DNA of 64,000 nucleotides from contig NW_025335268.1 in NCBI RefSeq assembly GCF_004798865.1, positions 4,160,486-4,224,485 on the forward strand. The letters run 5' to 3'. Positions 1 to 13,324 of this stretch are shown one piece after another. Position numbers and translations under genes: made by a program. The DNA comes from Varanus komodoensis (lineage: Eukaryota; Chordata; Lepidosauria; Squamata; Varanidae). The notes under the pieces are model-generated. The model was not told the origin of the DNA and did no database searches. It was given only the letters and a program-made list of their open reading frames with translations. The stretch's first letter is position 1; each line of letters begins with the position of its first letter.

Positions 1-299
1 AGGCAAATAGGCCTGTATTGTCCTTTCAAGGCAGGTCACTCCAAACTACTGTGCACAGCAGGGGGCTCTCTATTGTTCCTGGGAAAACTCTTTTCTGCTG
101 TGATGAGGATTGCTGCTAAGCTCAGAAGCACAAAAGCCTGAGTGGGGTGGCAAATGACCTCAGAATCCCTGCCAATAAAAAGGTGCTTTCTTGCTCGGTC
201 TCCTGGCAGGTGTTGTTGATGGAAAACTTTAGGACACACCTTTTTCGTTAGGACTTCAGAAACTTTAGACACAGCCCAGACACAGCTAGTCTGGGCTCA

Positions 300-405
300 G
301 ACTAGCCTGCTCCTCAAATAGAGGACTCCTTCAAAATAGTGAGCAGTCCTCTTACAGTCCTTCAAGTATAGGACTATTCTCTGTGGTCAGATTGTGGAGA
401 AGACA
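300..405 (+). repeat. Unnamed repeat family C copy
   Basis: CAGACTAGCCTGCTCCTCAAATAGAGGACTCCTTCAAAATAGTGAGCAGTCCTC resembles sequence at 3752-3880 and the reverse complement of 60525-60670. I do not know its name. Confidence 0.4.
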
Positions 406-3400
406 GACAAGAACCCAAAGGGTCAGAAGCAGAGGGTATCCTCTAGGATGGACTGGTGGTCAAATTCTGGGGTGGAGGGAAGCAAGGCAAGGCCTTCTCA
501 GCAATTTTCCCACAAGGAAGAATTGCTGAGAGCTAACCTGGAACAGTAGTTTTAGGAAGCCAGCTAAGCCTCTGTAAATTACTCAAACCACCTGGACTGA
601 GGAGTTGCAGTACCTTTTCTGGCCATTATATGAGAAGCACTGCAGCTCAGAAAAGATCAGACCACAAATTTCCTTGACCTGAATGTTGTGCCAGTGACAT
701 GGAGAATATAGCATCTGGATCCTGCTGCTAGAATTCGGTCAGTATTTATGGTGTATAAAACCAGTGGATTATAATTTCAGCATCATAAAGTTAGACCCTT
801 GTAAGTAGGAATGAGAGAGAAAATTGCTTGATTTGAACTTCCTCTCCTAAGTATTACTTAATGTAAGGAAGAGTTTTTAGCTAACGTATGTTGGCATTCT
901 GGCCCCATCTCTTTTGCCTTCAGCCCTGTCCCCTTTGGCTTAGGCCATGTTCACTACTGGAATGTGGCTCCCAGGAGCTTTTCCAAAATAATTAGTCCCA
1001 CTGGTTGAAAGAGGTTAAAAACCCCTTATGTATAAAATTACACTGTGAATACCTAAGCATATCTTACCCACCCGGATGTATCATTACCTGGTTTGCAGAC
1101 CAGATTTTTTTTAAAAAAACCCTATCCAATTTTATTGCTGCAAGTAGTAATACTATGATTTACTTGAGCTGGCAGTGGTTCCCCCGGCTCTCCAACAGGG
1201 TTCATACTCATGTCCTGCCACAGTATCTCTATTTGGAGATGTTGAGGATTAAATCTGGAGTTTCTGCATGAAATGTATGTGCCTGGTCTTTTTACTGAGA
1301 GGAAAATAAGTCCACGGTAGTGTCTTATGCAGTAATATCAAAGACAGACTGTAATGCCTGTAAAGAGCAGGTAATTCTTACTCTTAGACACTTAACCGCC
1401 AGTTTTTCAATGTACAGGTAAGGGGTGCTTCCCATTTTAACTCATTAAAATAATGTGTTCCCCTGTCAGACGCTCCCAGAACGTTTGAAGCAGGGGCGGG
1501 GGGATTGTTCAGTCTTTGTAGCTGCGAGGAGTGGTGTCATTTCTGGAAACTTTAGGAAGTTCCCTCCCAGCTGCTGGATGGCCACCAGAATCCTCAAATA
1601 TTATGACCTACATACTGAACTGAGAATGTTTGTGTAGCTCTCTGAGAGTTCTAAGAGGAATTCCTGATGCCATGTTGCCCTTCTCTGCTGCCCAGTGCCT
1701 TATTTTTAGAACTCCTAAGCAAATGGAGGGGCAGGAGTCAGTCAGAAGTATGACCTAGCAGAGGATCAGCAGCTCAATGCACTCCGAAGGAGACGTTCTC
1801 TTCAAATGTTTGAAAAGAAAACCTCCATCCTGCACAATTCCGATGCTACGTAGTTCTGTGCAAGCACAGTCTTTCCTAAGCTAGTTCCCTCCTGATGTGT
1901 TGCACTATAACTCTTAGCATGCCCCAGCCCCAGCTCCATTTTGGTGGAAGTAGCCCAAGACATCTGGAAGGCATCAGGATGGGGAGTCTGCAAAAGTGGT
2001 ACCAGAAAGAAGAATGTGGAATTCTTCCTGTTCAACATCCCAGCCACTCCATTCCTTTCTCTCTCTCCCCACACATGATTTCTGCCTCTCTACCCCAGTA
2101 GTCAGTCTGCTTTGTATGGCCACTGAGCATGTTCACATGTATAAACTGGGTAAGTGCAGAGCTGGGAAAATGCCACAGCCATCAAAAGACTCAAGTGTAG
2201 GAAAAGGACTCTGTAGGAAATGATTTGTTGGCCTAGATGTAGCTTTGGTTTGATCTAACAAGAGGCTTATATTGTTATGACCAGTTCTTTGTGTATTGTT
2301 ATGGTCAGATACAGCCAGACTCTTAACCCGGCCTGCCCTGTAAACATCCAGCCCACTTCTAGATAGGCAGTCAGCCTGAGCTTCCCATAGCTGAGTGCAT
2401 GGCTCATCTAAAAGCCAGGAAAGGCTGCCTCTGAAAGTGGTGGACACAGCAAGGTCCATTCGGATCATGGAGAGGTAACTGTGATGTGCTGTGACAGTTT
2501 TAGATGTAGGGTTGCATCTAAATGGTGACGGTCCACCAATGAAGGACTGCTGGTGGGTTGAATCTCCCTTTCTCTGTGCAAGTTCCAAACCTGCTCCAGT
2601 GGGTTGTGGGCAACCTCCAAATCTGGGGGGCAGGCAGAGGAAAAGAGGGGGAGGATAACTCCCATGACATGAGTAGAAATCTGCTTGCGTAGTGTTGGGT
2701 TTAGCCTGTCATTTAGATAACATCGCTGCCTTATCCTTAATTTGTGCTTAATGGTTTTTAGTTTATTAACATAGTTTAGTTTATTAAAACAGTTAAAATG
2801 TTGAAAACTACATTTCTGTTTTTCAGAGCCTGGCCCTGGAAGCCATGCTGTCCTCACGCTCCCATCTCTTACTGCAGGTGCATCCTGTCCATCTCCAGCC
2901 ATTGCCCTGTTAAATGCTTCTGGGATTCCATAAATCCTATGGGTCTGTTACTGACATTCTTCTCCCTGTTCCAAACACTGCTCTTCCCCTTACTGTTAAT
3001 TCTTCAGGGCTTTGAAGAGAAGGATATATGCAACATATTGCAAGTGATATATCAATGTGCCAAAAGGTTTATATGAGGAACAGACTCAGATTTATAATAG
3101 AAATGACACATTATGTTGGTTTGCTGGATTCAGTAAGGCTCTAGGGTTTTTTCAATAAATAGTTCTCATTAGAAAATTGGGCTATCTGAAGGCATATATT
3201 TCAGATGGGCTGGCCAGAACATACCAAAATAAAATAGCTGAAGGAGGTGACGAGAAGAAAAGTTAACACCCACAAAACTAAAGTCGCTGTCCTGAGATTG
3301 GGTTTGACTGGGAGCAGTGGAAACACCACTCAGTTGCCTTGTACGAAAGCAACTGCTGAGGGTATCTACTCTTTTAGGTGCTTGCTTTAAAACATCCAGA

Positions 3401-3751
3401 AAATAAGCCCTCAACCCTCATAGAGCTGGAGAAAACTAGGTGGTCAGTGCCTGTTGAAATTCAGTGCATCAGATCCTCAAGGGTGACTTCATTTTAGTCC
3501 AATGAACCTATTGCCAATTCCTTTTCGGTGTGACTATTTGCATATCACTGGAAAAAGAGGGTGTCCTTTCATATATAATGTGTATATACTAATTCATATT
3601 TATATATCCACATTTAAAATGATTACTAAAACCATGCATAGGTGAGAATATTGTGACCACATGACCTCTGCACCTGCCCAACCAGCTGCCCAGGTCTTAA
3701 CTCTGGGTGGGGAATTCCTCTACATTGTTCTCTATTTTTACAAACTGTCAT

Positions 3752-3910
3752 GCAGACTTGGACTAGACTGGCCTCTAAATAGAGAGTACTTTAAAACAGA
3801 GGACTGTCCTCCGTAATGAAGGACACATGCCGCCCTCTCCCCACATACCGGCTGCATCCCACAGTGGTCTGACAAATAATGAACCTGGGGCTGCTTAGAG
3901 TCTGGTCTTA
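3752..3910 (+). repeat. Unnamed repeat family C copy
   Basis: GCAGACTTGGACTAGACTGGCCTCTAAATAGAGAGTAC then AGAGGACTGTCCTCCGTAATGAAGGACA. This is the clearest of the three copies. Confidence 0.4.
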
Positions 3911-4043
3911 TTCTTGAACTCCTTCCAGTCACTGATCTGTCCACGTGGAAACCTAACGCTGACATGATGGAAAGAGATCTCAGGGTCAGGCCAGTTGTCA
4001 TATTCTGCTTCTCAAGCACAGACTTCCCCAATGTGGTGCACTA

Positions 4044-4130
4044 CAAATGTTTTGGACTGCAGCTCACATCTTCCCTGGCCAGTCAGTGGTCAAGGATAAT
4101 AGGAGTTGTTGCTTAAAACATCAAGAGAGC
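4044..4130. repeat. Palindromic repeat family A
   Basis: AAATGTTTTGGACTGCAGCTCACATC on the left and TAGGAGTTGTTGCTTAAAACATCAAGAGAGC on the right form imperfect inverted arms around CCCTGGCCAGTCAGTGGTCA. The same design recurs at four more sites in the window. Confidence 0.6.
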
Positions 4131-5149
4131 AGCATGCTAGGGGTGGTTCATCTAACATAATCAACTATTGGAAGAAAATGGTTTTAAGTTGTTAGTACAG
4201 ATATGTAATTTCAACACTGACCATCAAAGAAACAATTCACCTTTCTTGTACTCTTCAGCTAGAGACATGTGACTACAGCTTTCCCTCCTGTAGTCACTCT
4301 AATGTTTGGAAGCTAGATGCAGGACTTTTCACACAAGCCCTTTCTGATTAGCAAATGTTACCTACAGCAGCATGGAAAACCTCCCAGGTGATTAACTCCT
4401 AGGCAGCTTCTGTAATGAAAATTAAGAATTGTGTGTGATCTTGTAAGAGCAGGATTATCATATTTGGTGCTTTAGGTTCATAGCTCCATTTAGAGTTCCA
4501 CGCATGCTCTAAAACAATCAACTAGATGCTAAAACATCCTGCAGTTTTTCTTTTCCCAGCAAGAGGCAGGTTGTTCATACAGGAGAATAATTCCCAGGTA
4601 GCAATAATTCCCAGGAAGCTAATAACAGCCTCCAGGTAGGATCCAGAGGGTGCCAGTACTAATGACATAAACCAACATGACTACTTGTGCCACATAACTG
4701 GGACTAGCTAGGGTGGTAGAGAAAAAGCAGCAAATCAGAGTGTGACTGGGAGGCAAAGATCTGTGTATACGTCTTGAAGAGTACGCCAAAATGCTGGCTA
4801 ATAGTTTCTTGTTTGTTTGGGAAGGAGCCATTGCTCACAGCATACAGAAGGACCCAGGTTTGGTCTTTGGCTTATCCAGTGAAACAGATCTCAGCAGACT
4901 GATGGAAGACGAGCCTGGAAAGCTGCTGCCCGTCAAAAGGCTGCAGCACTGGGCTACGCTGACCACTTCCAGCCTGACCTGGTATAAAGTACCTCCCCTG
5001 TGTTAAGTCTTCCCAAAGACTCCTACCAGATTCCTTCTTGAAACATCCTTACTTTGCCATCAAGTAGGAACAAAAGCATTTTTACTGAAAAATTAGTAAA
5101 TATGCCCCAACCCCCACAAATAAGGCAATCTTAATAAGAAGTTGTAACA

Positions 5150-5335
5150 TTTGTACAGCATTTTCAATATCTGTTCAAAGAGATCCTGCAAAGTAAGTCA
5201 GTATTATTATTTCCCCTATTGTAGATGAGCAGGGAGAGGGCTTATGCTGAGGAAGTGTAGCTTGCCTAAGGCCACGTAGGGAGTTCAAGGTAAGATTGGA
5301 ACCTTGGGCTTCTTCTTAGCCGTTCCCCTACTGCA
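5150..5335 (-). repeat. MIR-like SINE fragment (antisense)
   Basis: The stretch reads TATTATTATTTCCCC, then TGTAGATGAG, then CTTGCCTAAGGCCACGTAGG and GATTGGAACC. This is the order of the reverse complement of MIR (the tRNA-derived CORE-SINE). It is strongly diverged, as expected for an ancient copy. Confidence 0.6.
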
Positions 5336-6357
5336 CCAGCTCAGTGGCCAGCTCAGCTCACTGTGTGCAACCAAATCAGTTGATCTTGCCTTGGCCAGCA
5401 AAGGAGGGCCCATCTGCATCCTCCTCCTCTGTTTCCTAGGAACAGATAGGAGGCAGGCCGGTGACTCATGCACACTTTAATCCAAGCTGGAAAAGGAGCA
5501 GCATTTTGTGGAAGGAGATAAAAGTGTTCTGGATATATTTCTTCTTTGATTTTCTTTATTCTTTTTTGGATTCCGGTGTAAGCAGAATAGCAAAGTGCAT
5601 ACCTGAGAATTTTCCAAACACAACACACATCTACTTGAATATTTGATTTCAGCAGTGATACATGAGACACTGGGATTTTAGGCCAAAGATGTGAGTCTGA
5701 TGGTGATTTGGAAGGGGTTTGCCTTTCTCAGACATTCTGACAAATGCTGAAGGACTTTTCACTGTTCATTTGAAACAGTGGAGAACATGGAGGGCCCAGA
5801 TTTGCTAGAAATAACCTCTCCCAGTGTCAGCTGCCAAGAACCTGGCTCGTCTCTTTGGCCAGTCCTAACCCATCTCAGTCCTTTACTTTACAGAGGTATA
5901 GCATCAGGCACCAAACACACTTCTGAGCTGGTCCTTGTGCTTGAAGTACATTTCAGTTGATGTCCAGTATATGCAGCACAAAGCAAAGCAGTCCTTCAGG
6001 CCATACAAAGGTTGCTAAAGAATTGTCTTCCATCTGGGGTGTGAACATTTTTCTTGTCAAGTTCAAACTCTGTTGGAGTCTACATTCCAGCAGTGGGTGT
6101 GGCCAGAACCCAAAATGGACCCAGTTCTAAATGTGGCACTTGCCCTTGTTCTCTACACCATAAATAAGATATTGGCAACCAAGCATTCATCTTCCTAAGC
6201 TTGTGCAATGTTTCTGCCATCAACTTTGTAGCTGGGGCACAGACCAAGATAGAGTTAATAAAAACATATGAAGGCCTAGCTAATTCAGCATTCTGTTCCC
6301 ATGAGAAGCACACAAGGCAACAGTAGTCCAGTTTCCCCCAGTAACTTTCATTCAGAG

Positions 6358-6930
6358 GCATTGTTGTTGTATTCTGTCATACTGTCTCTTACTCATCGTG
6401 ACCCAATGAATGAATACAAAGTAACCTCTCCTTCACAGCCTTGCTTAGCACTTGCAAACTCAAGGTTGTCATTTCCATTATGGAATTGGGCCATCTCACA
6501 GTTGGTCTTCCACTTCTTCTTACACTTTCAGTTTCCCTAGCATTATTGTCCCCTCCAGTAAGTCTTGCCTTCTTATGATGTACCTGAAGTACAATAGCTT
6601 CAGTTCCATCATTTCTGCATCCAGGGAAAGTTTGGGCTTGATTGCTCTAGGATTGCTTGTTCTGTCAGTCCAGGGTATGCACAAAGCTCTTCTCCAGCAC
6701 CATGTTTCAAATGCATCCATTTTCTTTCCATCAACTTTCTTCACTGTCCAGCTTTCACACCCATATGTAGTGACTGGGCATACAATATTGTTCATGATCT
6801 TAGCTTTGGTCTCCAGTGAAACATCCTTACACTTGACGGATGTTTTCTAGTTCCTTCATTGCTGCTCTTCCAAGTCTCAGTCTTTTTGTAATTTCTTGTG
6901 AGCACTTTGAATTGATGATTGAATCAAGGT
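6358..6930 (-). repeat. Bov-B (RTE) LINE 3' end
   Basis: The minus strand encodes a Bov-B ORF2 C-terminal segment: PVTTYGCESWTVKK, then DAFETWCWRRAL and PWTDRTSNPRAIKP (6520-6795). An upstream piece in another frame resembles the KRLRLGRAAMKEL segment. The 3' end, in the low-coordinate direction, finishes with the GTCA-GATGAGT and CAACAACAA tail typical of squamate Bov-B. It is 5'-truncated and carries frame changes, so it is an old dead copy. Confidence 0.8.
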
Positions 6931-7084
6931 ATGCAAACATTCAGAGGCATCCTGCTTCTAATGTGGGAGGTTGCGTATCACCATCATTAGTAATAGCCAT
7001 TGGAAGTCATCTGCTCCATACATTTATCTAATTGCTGTCTATGTTAGTAGCACAGCTATCACACTTGTGGTGGTCGTGAATTCT

Positions 7085-7240
7085 AGAGTTTAAATTAATG
7101 CATATTTTCTTTTGACTATCTGGAATGTTTCACCATTTGGTTTCATTAGATAATGCCAGGTTCTAGCATTATGGGAAAAGGAGAACAGTGGCGCCATATC
7201 TGCTTTCTCCTCACCATGCAAAATAATGCAAGGCTTATCT
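7085..7240 (-). repeat. CR1-like LINE fragment
   Basis: The minus strand encodes FSFSHNARTWHYLMKPNGE followed by FQIVKRKYA. This matches the motif near the C-terminus of CR1-type LINE reverse transcriptases (RFRxxKRKYFF). Only this short piece remains. Confidence 0.5.
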
Positions 7241-9577
7241 GAAAAAGTGCTGGGGATGCAATCTGTTTCCATTTCTCCCCCACCCAGTTCTATCCCACTT
7301 CTCCATTGACAGACGGTTGAATCAAGAAGGCTGCAAAGATTACTTAGAACCAGATTCACCCAACAAGTGAAATGAACTCAGCTTTCTGGCTGCGGGATTA
7401 TGAAAGTTAGCCTGACACATCTAGAGGGCAACGGGCTCGGGAAGACTGAACCACTGTATGAGTTGTGTCCAATCCTGTGCAGACTTTACATCCCAGTTAT
7501 TTCAGTGGGATGTATGCTTTTGTTTTGTTTTTAAATCCCTTTATCCAACCATTCTCCAAGGAATGTATATCTGGCTCTCTCATCCCTCATTTTAACTGAC
7601 CAGGGATTTTAACCCCAGTCCTAGACAGATTTACTGACCACTCCATCACACCAGAATTTTAAGGCTGCAAATCTTTACACCCTTCCTTAGGAGCCAGTCT
7701 TATTGAACTCAAAGGATATTATTGTTGAGGAGAGTTGCACAGAATTGCTCAGATGTGCAACCCTGAACGTGTCTTTACCCTCACTAGAGTGTGCCCTTTC
7801 TTGTTTGGTCCCTTGTTTCGTGTTCCTCCAGCAAATCTACCTCAAGCAGGCAGCATGGTCAGATGGGTTCACTTGTGCATCTGGTATCCGCAGAGCAGTC
7901 ACATGGAAACCAGCTTTTCTCGTGGCCTAGTGCCGCACAGGCCCGCTTCGCACACTTTCTCACAGTGTCATTTGGATCTCGAAAGTATTCATTGCCGAAC
8001 TGCCTCAGACGCAACAGCCGAACTTGCAGAGTGGTGTACTTGTCAGAGGCCATGTGTGCCCGTCAAGAATCAGTCAGTAGACTCTTTGGCTTTTCAGGAT
8101 AATGGGGAGAGTGGCTAATCTGGGAAATAAAATAATTATTAAGCCCTCCTGGTAGTGCTTTCCTTGTTCTGCTCTATATGAAAAGTGTAATATAGTAGGG
8201 AAGATTCATAACCTGGGAAAAGCTCTATGTTTGTTTTGAAGAAAGCAAAGCATTCACCACGGGCCACACTGAGCCAATACTCCAATCTGTCACAGTGCCA
8301 CCAGCAGTGATTACTTGGTCCCAGATGTATTCCCTGTTCACTGGGCAGGGATGCAGAACATCATTAATCATCCCGTAATCCCTAAGATGTAACATTATCC
8401 ATCACTCACATGGCAAATATAATAGTCTAACATAAGGGTGAAGAAAGATGAGACTTAGAAGATGGATAACTTGGGGAAAGAAACATAGTTTTTCTGGAGG
8501 AGACTCCAGACAACTTCCCACTTCTTCTTGAGAAACAAGAAAATTCAGATCTGGCACGTAAGTCAAACAAGGTTTGGAAATAGAATTCTGATTTAAGGGC
8601 TTTCCTCTTAACCATGCAAAACTCAGTTTTCTTTGGTACCTGCAAATGTTTTGTTTTATAATGAATCTGCTCTCTGTGATGAATAATTTCTGGCCCTTTA
8701 AAAATTCTACCTATATTTCTAAAGGAAAGAATGTTTTTTAATTCCCACCTTAGCCCAAGAAATGGAAGTCTCATTGCCTGAAAGGAATATAACAATCCAG
8801 ACTAATAAAAGGAATATAAGACAGAAGAGTTATAGCATTTTGTTGCAATTCAGAGATGACCATTGTTGGCCTGATGAGCAATATTGTGATACATTGTGAT
8901 AACATGGTGTGTGTGGTGGAAATTAAATGCATTTAATACATGTCACTCTTGCCTCTTCATATTTCGGCCAATAAAAGAAAATGTTAAAAGGCATATCAAA
9001 CTCTGACAAGGGGCAGTTATAATAGTGTTTGTCCGGGGATATCTTAAGAAATTGGCCCCTTACCTGGGCAGTTGAAAGCATGTTACAACATGCAAGCATA
9101 TAAGATCGTCTCAACTTGGAAGCTGTCAATATGTTAAAGCAGAGAGGTAGATCAAATATGGTGGGATATTCAATTCCCAGATGTAAAGGAGAACATTTAC
9201 ACCTAGCATTCTCTTGAAGGGAGCCCCAGTCTTCCTTAAATAATTTTCCTATGAGTAGCTTCTGACTTTTTTGTCATTTAGATTGGATCGAGACTTAGTC
9301 ATACTTATTCATGGCTAACTTAGGTCCCATTGATATCAAGGGATCTGGGCTAAGTGGGACTAAATTGGAGTAAAAGAAAGAGAACAAGAGAAACAGGATT
9401 GGAACAGATGCAAATGAAGCAAAGAAGCCAGATCTAGGATTTGGGGACCGCATTGTGGAACATCTCTTCTATAGCACTTCTTTCTCCAGCTGTTCACATG
9501 GCAGGGAGAGAGCTGGCAGGGGTAGCAGCCCCTATTTTTGATGGCCCTTTGGTAAGGTGAACTCTTTCCCTCAGTAG

Positions 9578-9735
9578 CTGAGTTCAGACAACACAACAAG
9601 CCAGGGTATTCTTTTTTTTTTTTTTTTAACATTGCTACTCTGTCATGTTGTCAGAACTGAGTTGTGGTATTTCACCATGGTAAGGGTTGTCTTTGAAAAC
9701 CACAACAAGAAATAATAGTTTGTTCTATGGTTTCT
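9578..9735. repeat. Foldback (hAT-like) element remnant interrupted by a T-run
   Basis: GAGTTCAGACAACACAACAAGCC at the left and an inverted GTTGTCAGAACTGAGTTGTGG at the right flank a T homopolymer at about 9611-9628. The same words recur in the foldback repeats near 13.1 kb and 45.0 kb. Family assignment is tentative. Confidence 0.4.
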
Positions 9736-9823
9736 CCATATATCCGTGACTTGCTGTGTTCTCTGAATCCAGGCTTGTGGTTTCCACAGTCATGGTGTGC
9801 AACTCCCACAGAGCCCCTGGAAA

Positions 9824-10038
9824 GAGGAGTGGCGTGGTTTTAGAGTGTGGAACTGGGGTCTTGGAAGATCCTCACTCAGCCATGAAACTTGCTGGGTGTC
9901 TTTCAGCCAGGCACAGACACTCAGCCCAACTTACTTCACAGGGATGTTGTGAGGATAAAATTGAGAGGAGGGAAATTATGAAAGTTATCTTGAGTTCCTT
10001 GGAAGGAAAAAGGGTAGGATTCATGTTATATACATAAC
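9824..10038 (+). repeat. Squam1-type tRNA-derived SINE
   Basis: Shows the tRNA-like head (GTGGCGTGGTTTTAGAGTGTGGA), the CAGCCATGAAACTTGCTGGGTG core, CTCAGCCCAACTTACTTCACA, GTTGTGAGGATAAAATTGAG and the TTGAGTTCCTTGGAAGGA-AAAGGGT tail. The head is damaged, so no functional tRNA is present. Confidence 0.75.
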
Positions 10039-11414
10039 TTATATGGGGCAAAAATCTTTCTGGTTCCAGCCCTGGCACCCCAGTGAGTTGTGGTTTTCCA
10101 GGTTTGGATGACACAACAAATTAACATGATACTAAGAAATACTAAAGTAGACTGTTGTTTCTATTTGTGGCTTCTGAAGACCACCTTTGCCATGCTGATA
10201 TATCATGATGGGGTTCAAACACTTATCAGACCAACAGTGGTAAGAAACCACTGCAGCTTGTTGTGTTGTGCAATGCCACCCCTTGACTATACCAGCTAAT
10301 GTAATCATGTCTTGAGTCTTTATTTGTTGATTTATTCTCAGTAGAAAATCTGGATCTTAAATGATCCCCAAAACTTCCTTCTTTGCATTAAATCTGATAA
10401 TGCGAACTGATACATGTCTTTTCAGAAATAAGTCTCACTGAGGTCCATGGGACTTGCTCTCCAGTAAATAGATATGGACTCTGGCCTGGCAGTGCAATCC
10501 TATAAATTTTTACTCCGAAGTAAGACTTTCTACATTTGGTGGAACTTACTTCCATGTAGAAGCACTCTATGGATAGCAGCCCATGTTGATTTTTACCACT
10601 TCTTGTGATACAGCTCAAATGTGACATCCAGGCTATTGTGCCAAGATAGATTTTAGCAAAACAATAGTGAAAGCTACATCTTGATGAGGATTTGAGAAAA
10701 GGCAAAGATAAAGTATCGTCTCTTTAGTGACTCTGGTTATGTTAATGCAATGGATTCTATGACAGTTTGCATAAGTACTGCTTGACCGCATATCGTCCTT
10801 GCTCTTTATACACTACTTTCCAAATCAAGAAGCCAGTCACAGCTATTTCCAGGAATAATCACAGTCTATACAAACTTCAGGAAAGTAGCAGGACTGAGTT
10901 GAAAACTTGCTGATCAATATGTAACTCTGCTTGCAGTAGTGTACTAATTATGGTCCAGCCAAGAAAATCCAGCTAATGGACAGAGAATTAGAAACATTCT
11001 TCAATACTTCTGCTGTGTAATATCGCATAGTAAAGAAAGCCAGCGACAGAAAAGACAACAGTTGCCAAGTGTAATGTAAAGTACATGACATGTGCTGTGA
11101 TCTGTTGTACCTTGAGAAGATCAAATTGGTGCCTGTCTGATTTTCTAAATGGGAAAATCCTCATTTCCTGTTTTCTTTCCATACTTTCTTGTACTACAGT
11201 TTTTGTTCTCAGACTAATAAACTATGCTTTCAATCTGTGCCTAGATGATCAGATCCATGAGTAGATGGCAAATGCTTGACAGCCAGCTCTTAGAAGAAGT
11301 GCAGGACTGAAAGGGGATAGCATAGTCCATAGTAGTGTGCCTCTTTTGTAAACCCTGTCCCTAAAAGGCCTGCTTAGGAAGGGCAAAGTAAAGCAAATTC
11401 TCTGTCCCCGTAAG

Positions 11415-11828
11415 TCCCTGCAATTGGACCATAAGGAAGGCTGAGCGCCGAAGAATTGAGGCCTTTGAATTGTGGTGCTGGAGGAGACTCCTGCGAGTCC
11501 CTTGGACCACAAGCCGATCAAACCGGTCAGTCCTAGAGGAGACCAACCCTGACTGCTCTTTAGAAGGCCAGATACTGAAGATGAAACTCAAATACTTTGG
11601 CCACCTAATGAGAAGAAAGGACTCCCTGGAGAAGAGCTTAATGCTGGGAACAACTGAATACAAAAGAAGAAGGGACGGCAGAGAATGAGGTGGCTAGAAG
11701 GAGTCACTGAAGCAGTCAGTGTGAGCTTAAGTGGACTCCGGGGGATGCTGGAGGACAGGAGAGCATGGAGGAATGTTGTCCATGGGGTAGCAATGGGCTG
11801 GACGTGACTTTGCTGAACAACAACAAAT
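11415..11828 (+). repeat. Bov-B (RTE) LINE 3' end
   Basis: The plus strand encodes EAFELWCWRRLLRVPWTTSR, then a segment ending LKMKLKYFGHLMRRKDSLEK, the Bov-B ORF2 C-terminus (11470-11688). The frame breaks in the GRxRMRWLEGV region, and the copy finishes with GCTGGACGTGAC and a CAACAACAAC tail at 11828. It is better preserved than the copy at 6.4-6.9 kb, so probably younger. Confidence 0.88.
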
Positions 11829-12959
11829 AGGCCCCTGCAAAGGTTAAGTCTGCTGTGTCATTTAGCAGCCTGGAGGACATATTCACCTGAGGTCCATGGA
11901 TGAGAAAGCTCAAACTTGTAGCTCAATATAGAACACAGGGGCAGTTTGTTGTGAGATCCCCAAAGCAACATCCATTTCTCTCACCACCACTCCATTGCAT
12001 TCCTAATGAATTGCAGTAACTAGGCAGAGGTTGCCTGGAACCATTCCATTCATGGAGGGCCTAACCATGAACAAATCTACATATAAAGTCTCCAGCCATT
12101 CATTTCAAGCTCATTGCTAGTGGCAGTTCCTGATGTGATGTCAGTCAAGTCATTGCTGGAAACACTGTGGAGAAAGTGAGTAGCTACATAATGAAATAGG
12201 TGATAGGGATGCCATTTCAATTGTGTTAGAAACTGCACCAGCAGTTCATGAGCATGTACAGAGATGTATGATATTTCAGACTCTGGATATAATAGTCAAC
12301 CTATACTTTTTTAAAAAATCATTTAAAAATTAGATTGGCATTTTTGTGTTCTGCTCATAGTTCTAAGTAATGAAAAATTTGTAGAACCCTGAAAAAATGT
12401 GTGGTGTGGATTTTATTTGCATATCCTCTTAATGTCCAATTAACACTCCCAACCGTGCCTTTCAGCTTCTGCCCAGGCCTTTGGCATATTTTGTTTGGCT
12501 GGTTTTTGTGCAGTTTGATACTGAAAATATTCAGAAGAATACCTGAAACCACAATTTTTAAAAGATTAAAAAAATAACGACAAAAACCTTGTAGTTATGG
12601 TGAATGTGGCATGTAAAGAGTGGAGCAGGCATTTTTAGTTAAAACAACTGCCTGGAAATGTGGCTATTTGATTTAAGTGGTGCACAGATGCTTTGCTGCT
12701 CTTGTAAGCAGATGTGGTGTTAGGGCTGCATCTCCTTAGTTACAACTCACAGATTTTGTCAGAGAGAAACATGAGCATCCAGACCTGCAGAGATTATGGA
12801 TGAAACACATCAAAAGTGGGTAATATACTTTGGGCAGAATTAGATAACAGGACTTTGGACAACTGGAGGCAGTGTGATACAGCATCATTTGCTTTGTCAT
12901 CTTTGGCCAGACAGGTTTTTCAGAGCCATGCTGAGAATTGTCTATGAAAGAATGTCACT

Positions 12960-13215
12960 GACTGGCTCCAACCCCACACTTAATCCAGCTGTGATAACAA
13001 GCCATGATTTAGTAACCACAGACCAACCCATGAACAGGACCCATGGTGTGGTTTTGTTTTCAGGTTGGTGGCAGTTAACAAACCGTGTTATTTTATTATA
13101 TTTTTGTCACAGTTAAGTTCAGATAACACAACATCCATGTTTCAGTGACAGCCTACATTTCAAGAACAACTCACACTCAACCCATACTCAACCTCTGAGT
13201 GTGAGTTGTTCTACT
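12960..13215. repeat. Foldback (hAT-like) element with a 17-bp perfect hairpin
   Basis: Contains GATAACAAGCCATGATTTAGTAACCAC and TTCAGATAACACAACA, shared with the copy at 44990-45290. A perfect 17-bp inverted repeat lies at 13063+100 to 13079+100, that is 13163-13179, paired with 13196-13212 across a 16-base loop (AGAACAACTCACACTCA and its complement). No transposase is present, so it would be a non-autonomous element. Confidence 0.5.
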
Positions 13216-13324
13216 ATGTGAGCCAATGCACCGAGAACAAATTAAGCTAATTATTCCCTTCACTCTGGTTCTTGTTGCATTAGCTTTGCCCTCCATGGTG
13301 GCATTGTCTAGCCAGATCTCATTG

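Noticed and set aside
6452-6850. 132-residue plus-strand open frame
   Set aside because: It is antisense to the Bov-B reverse-transcriptase remnant, which explains the open frame.
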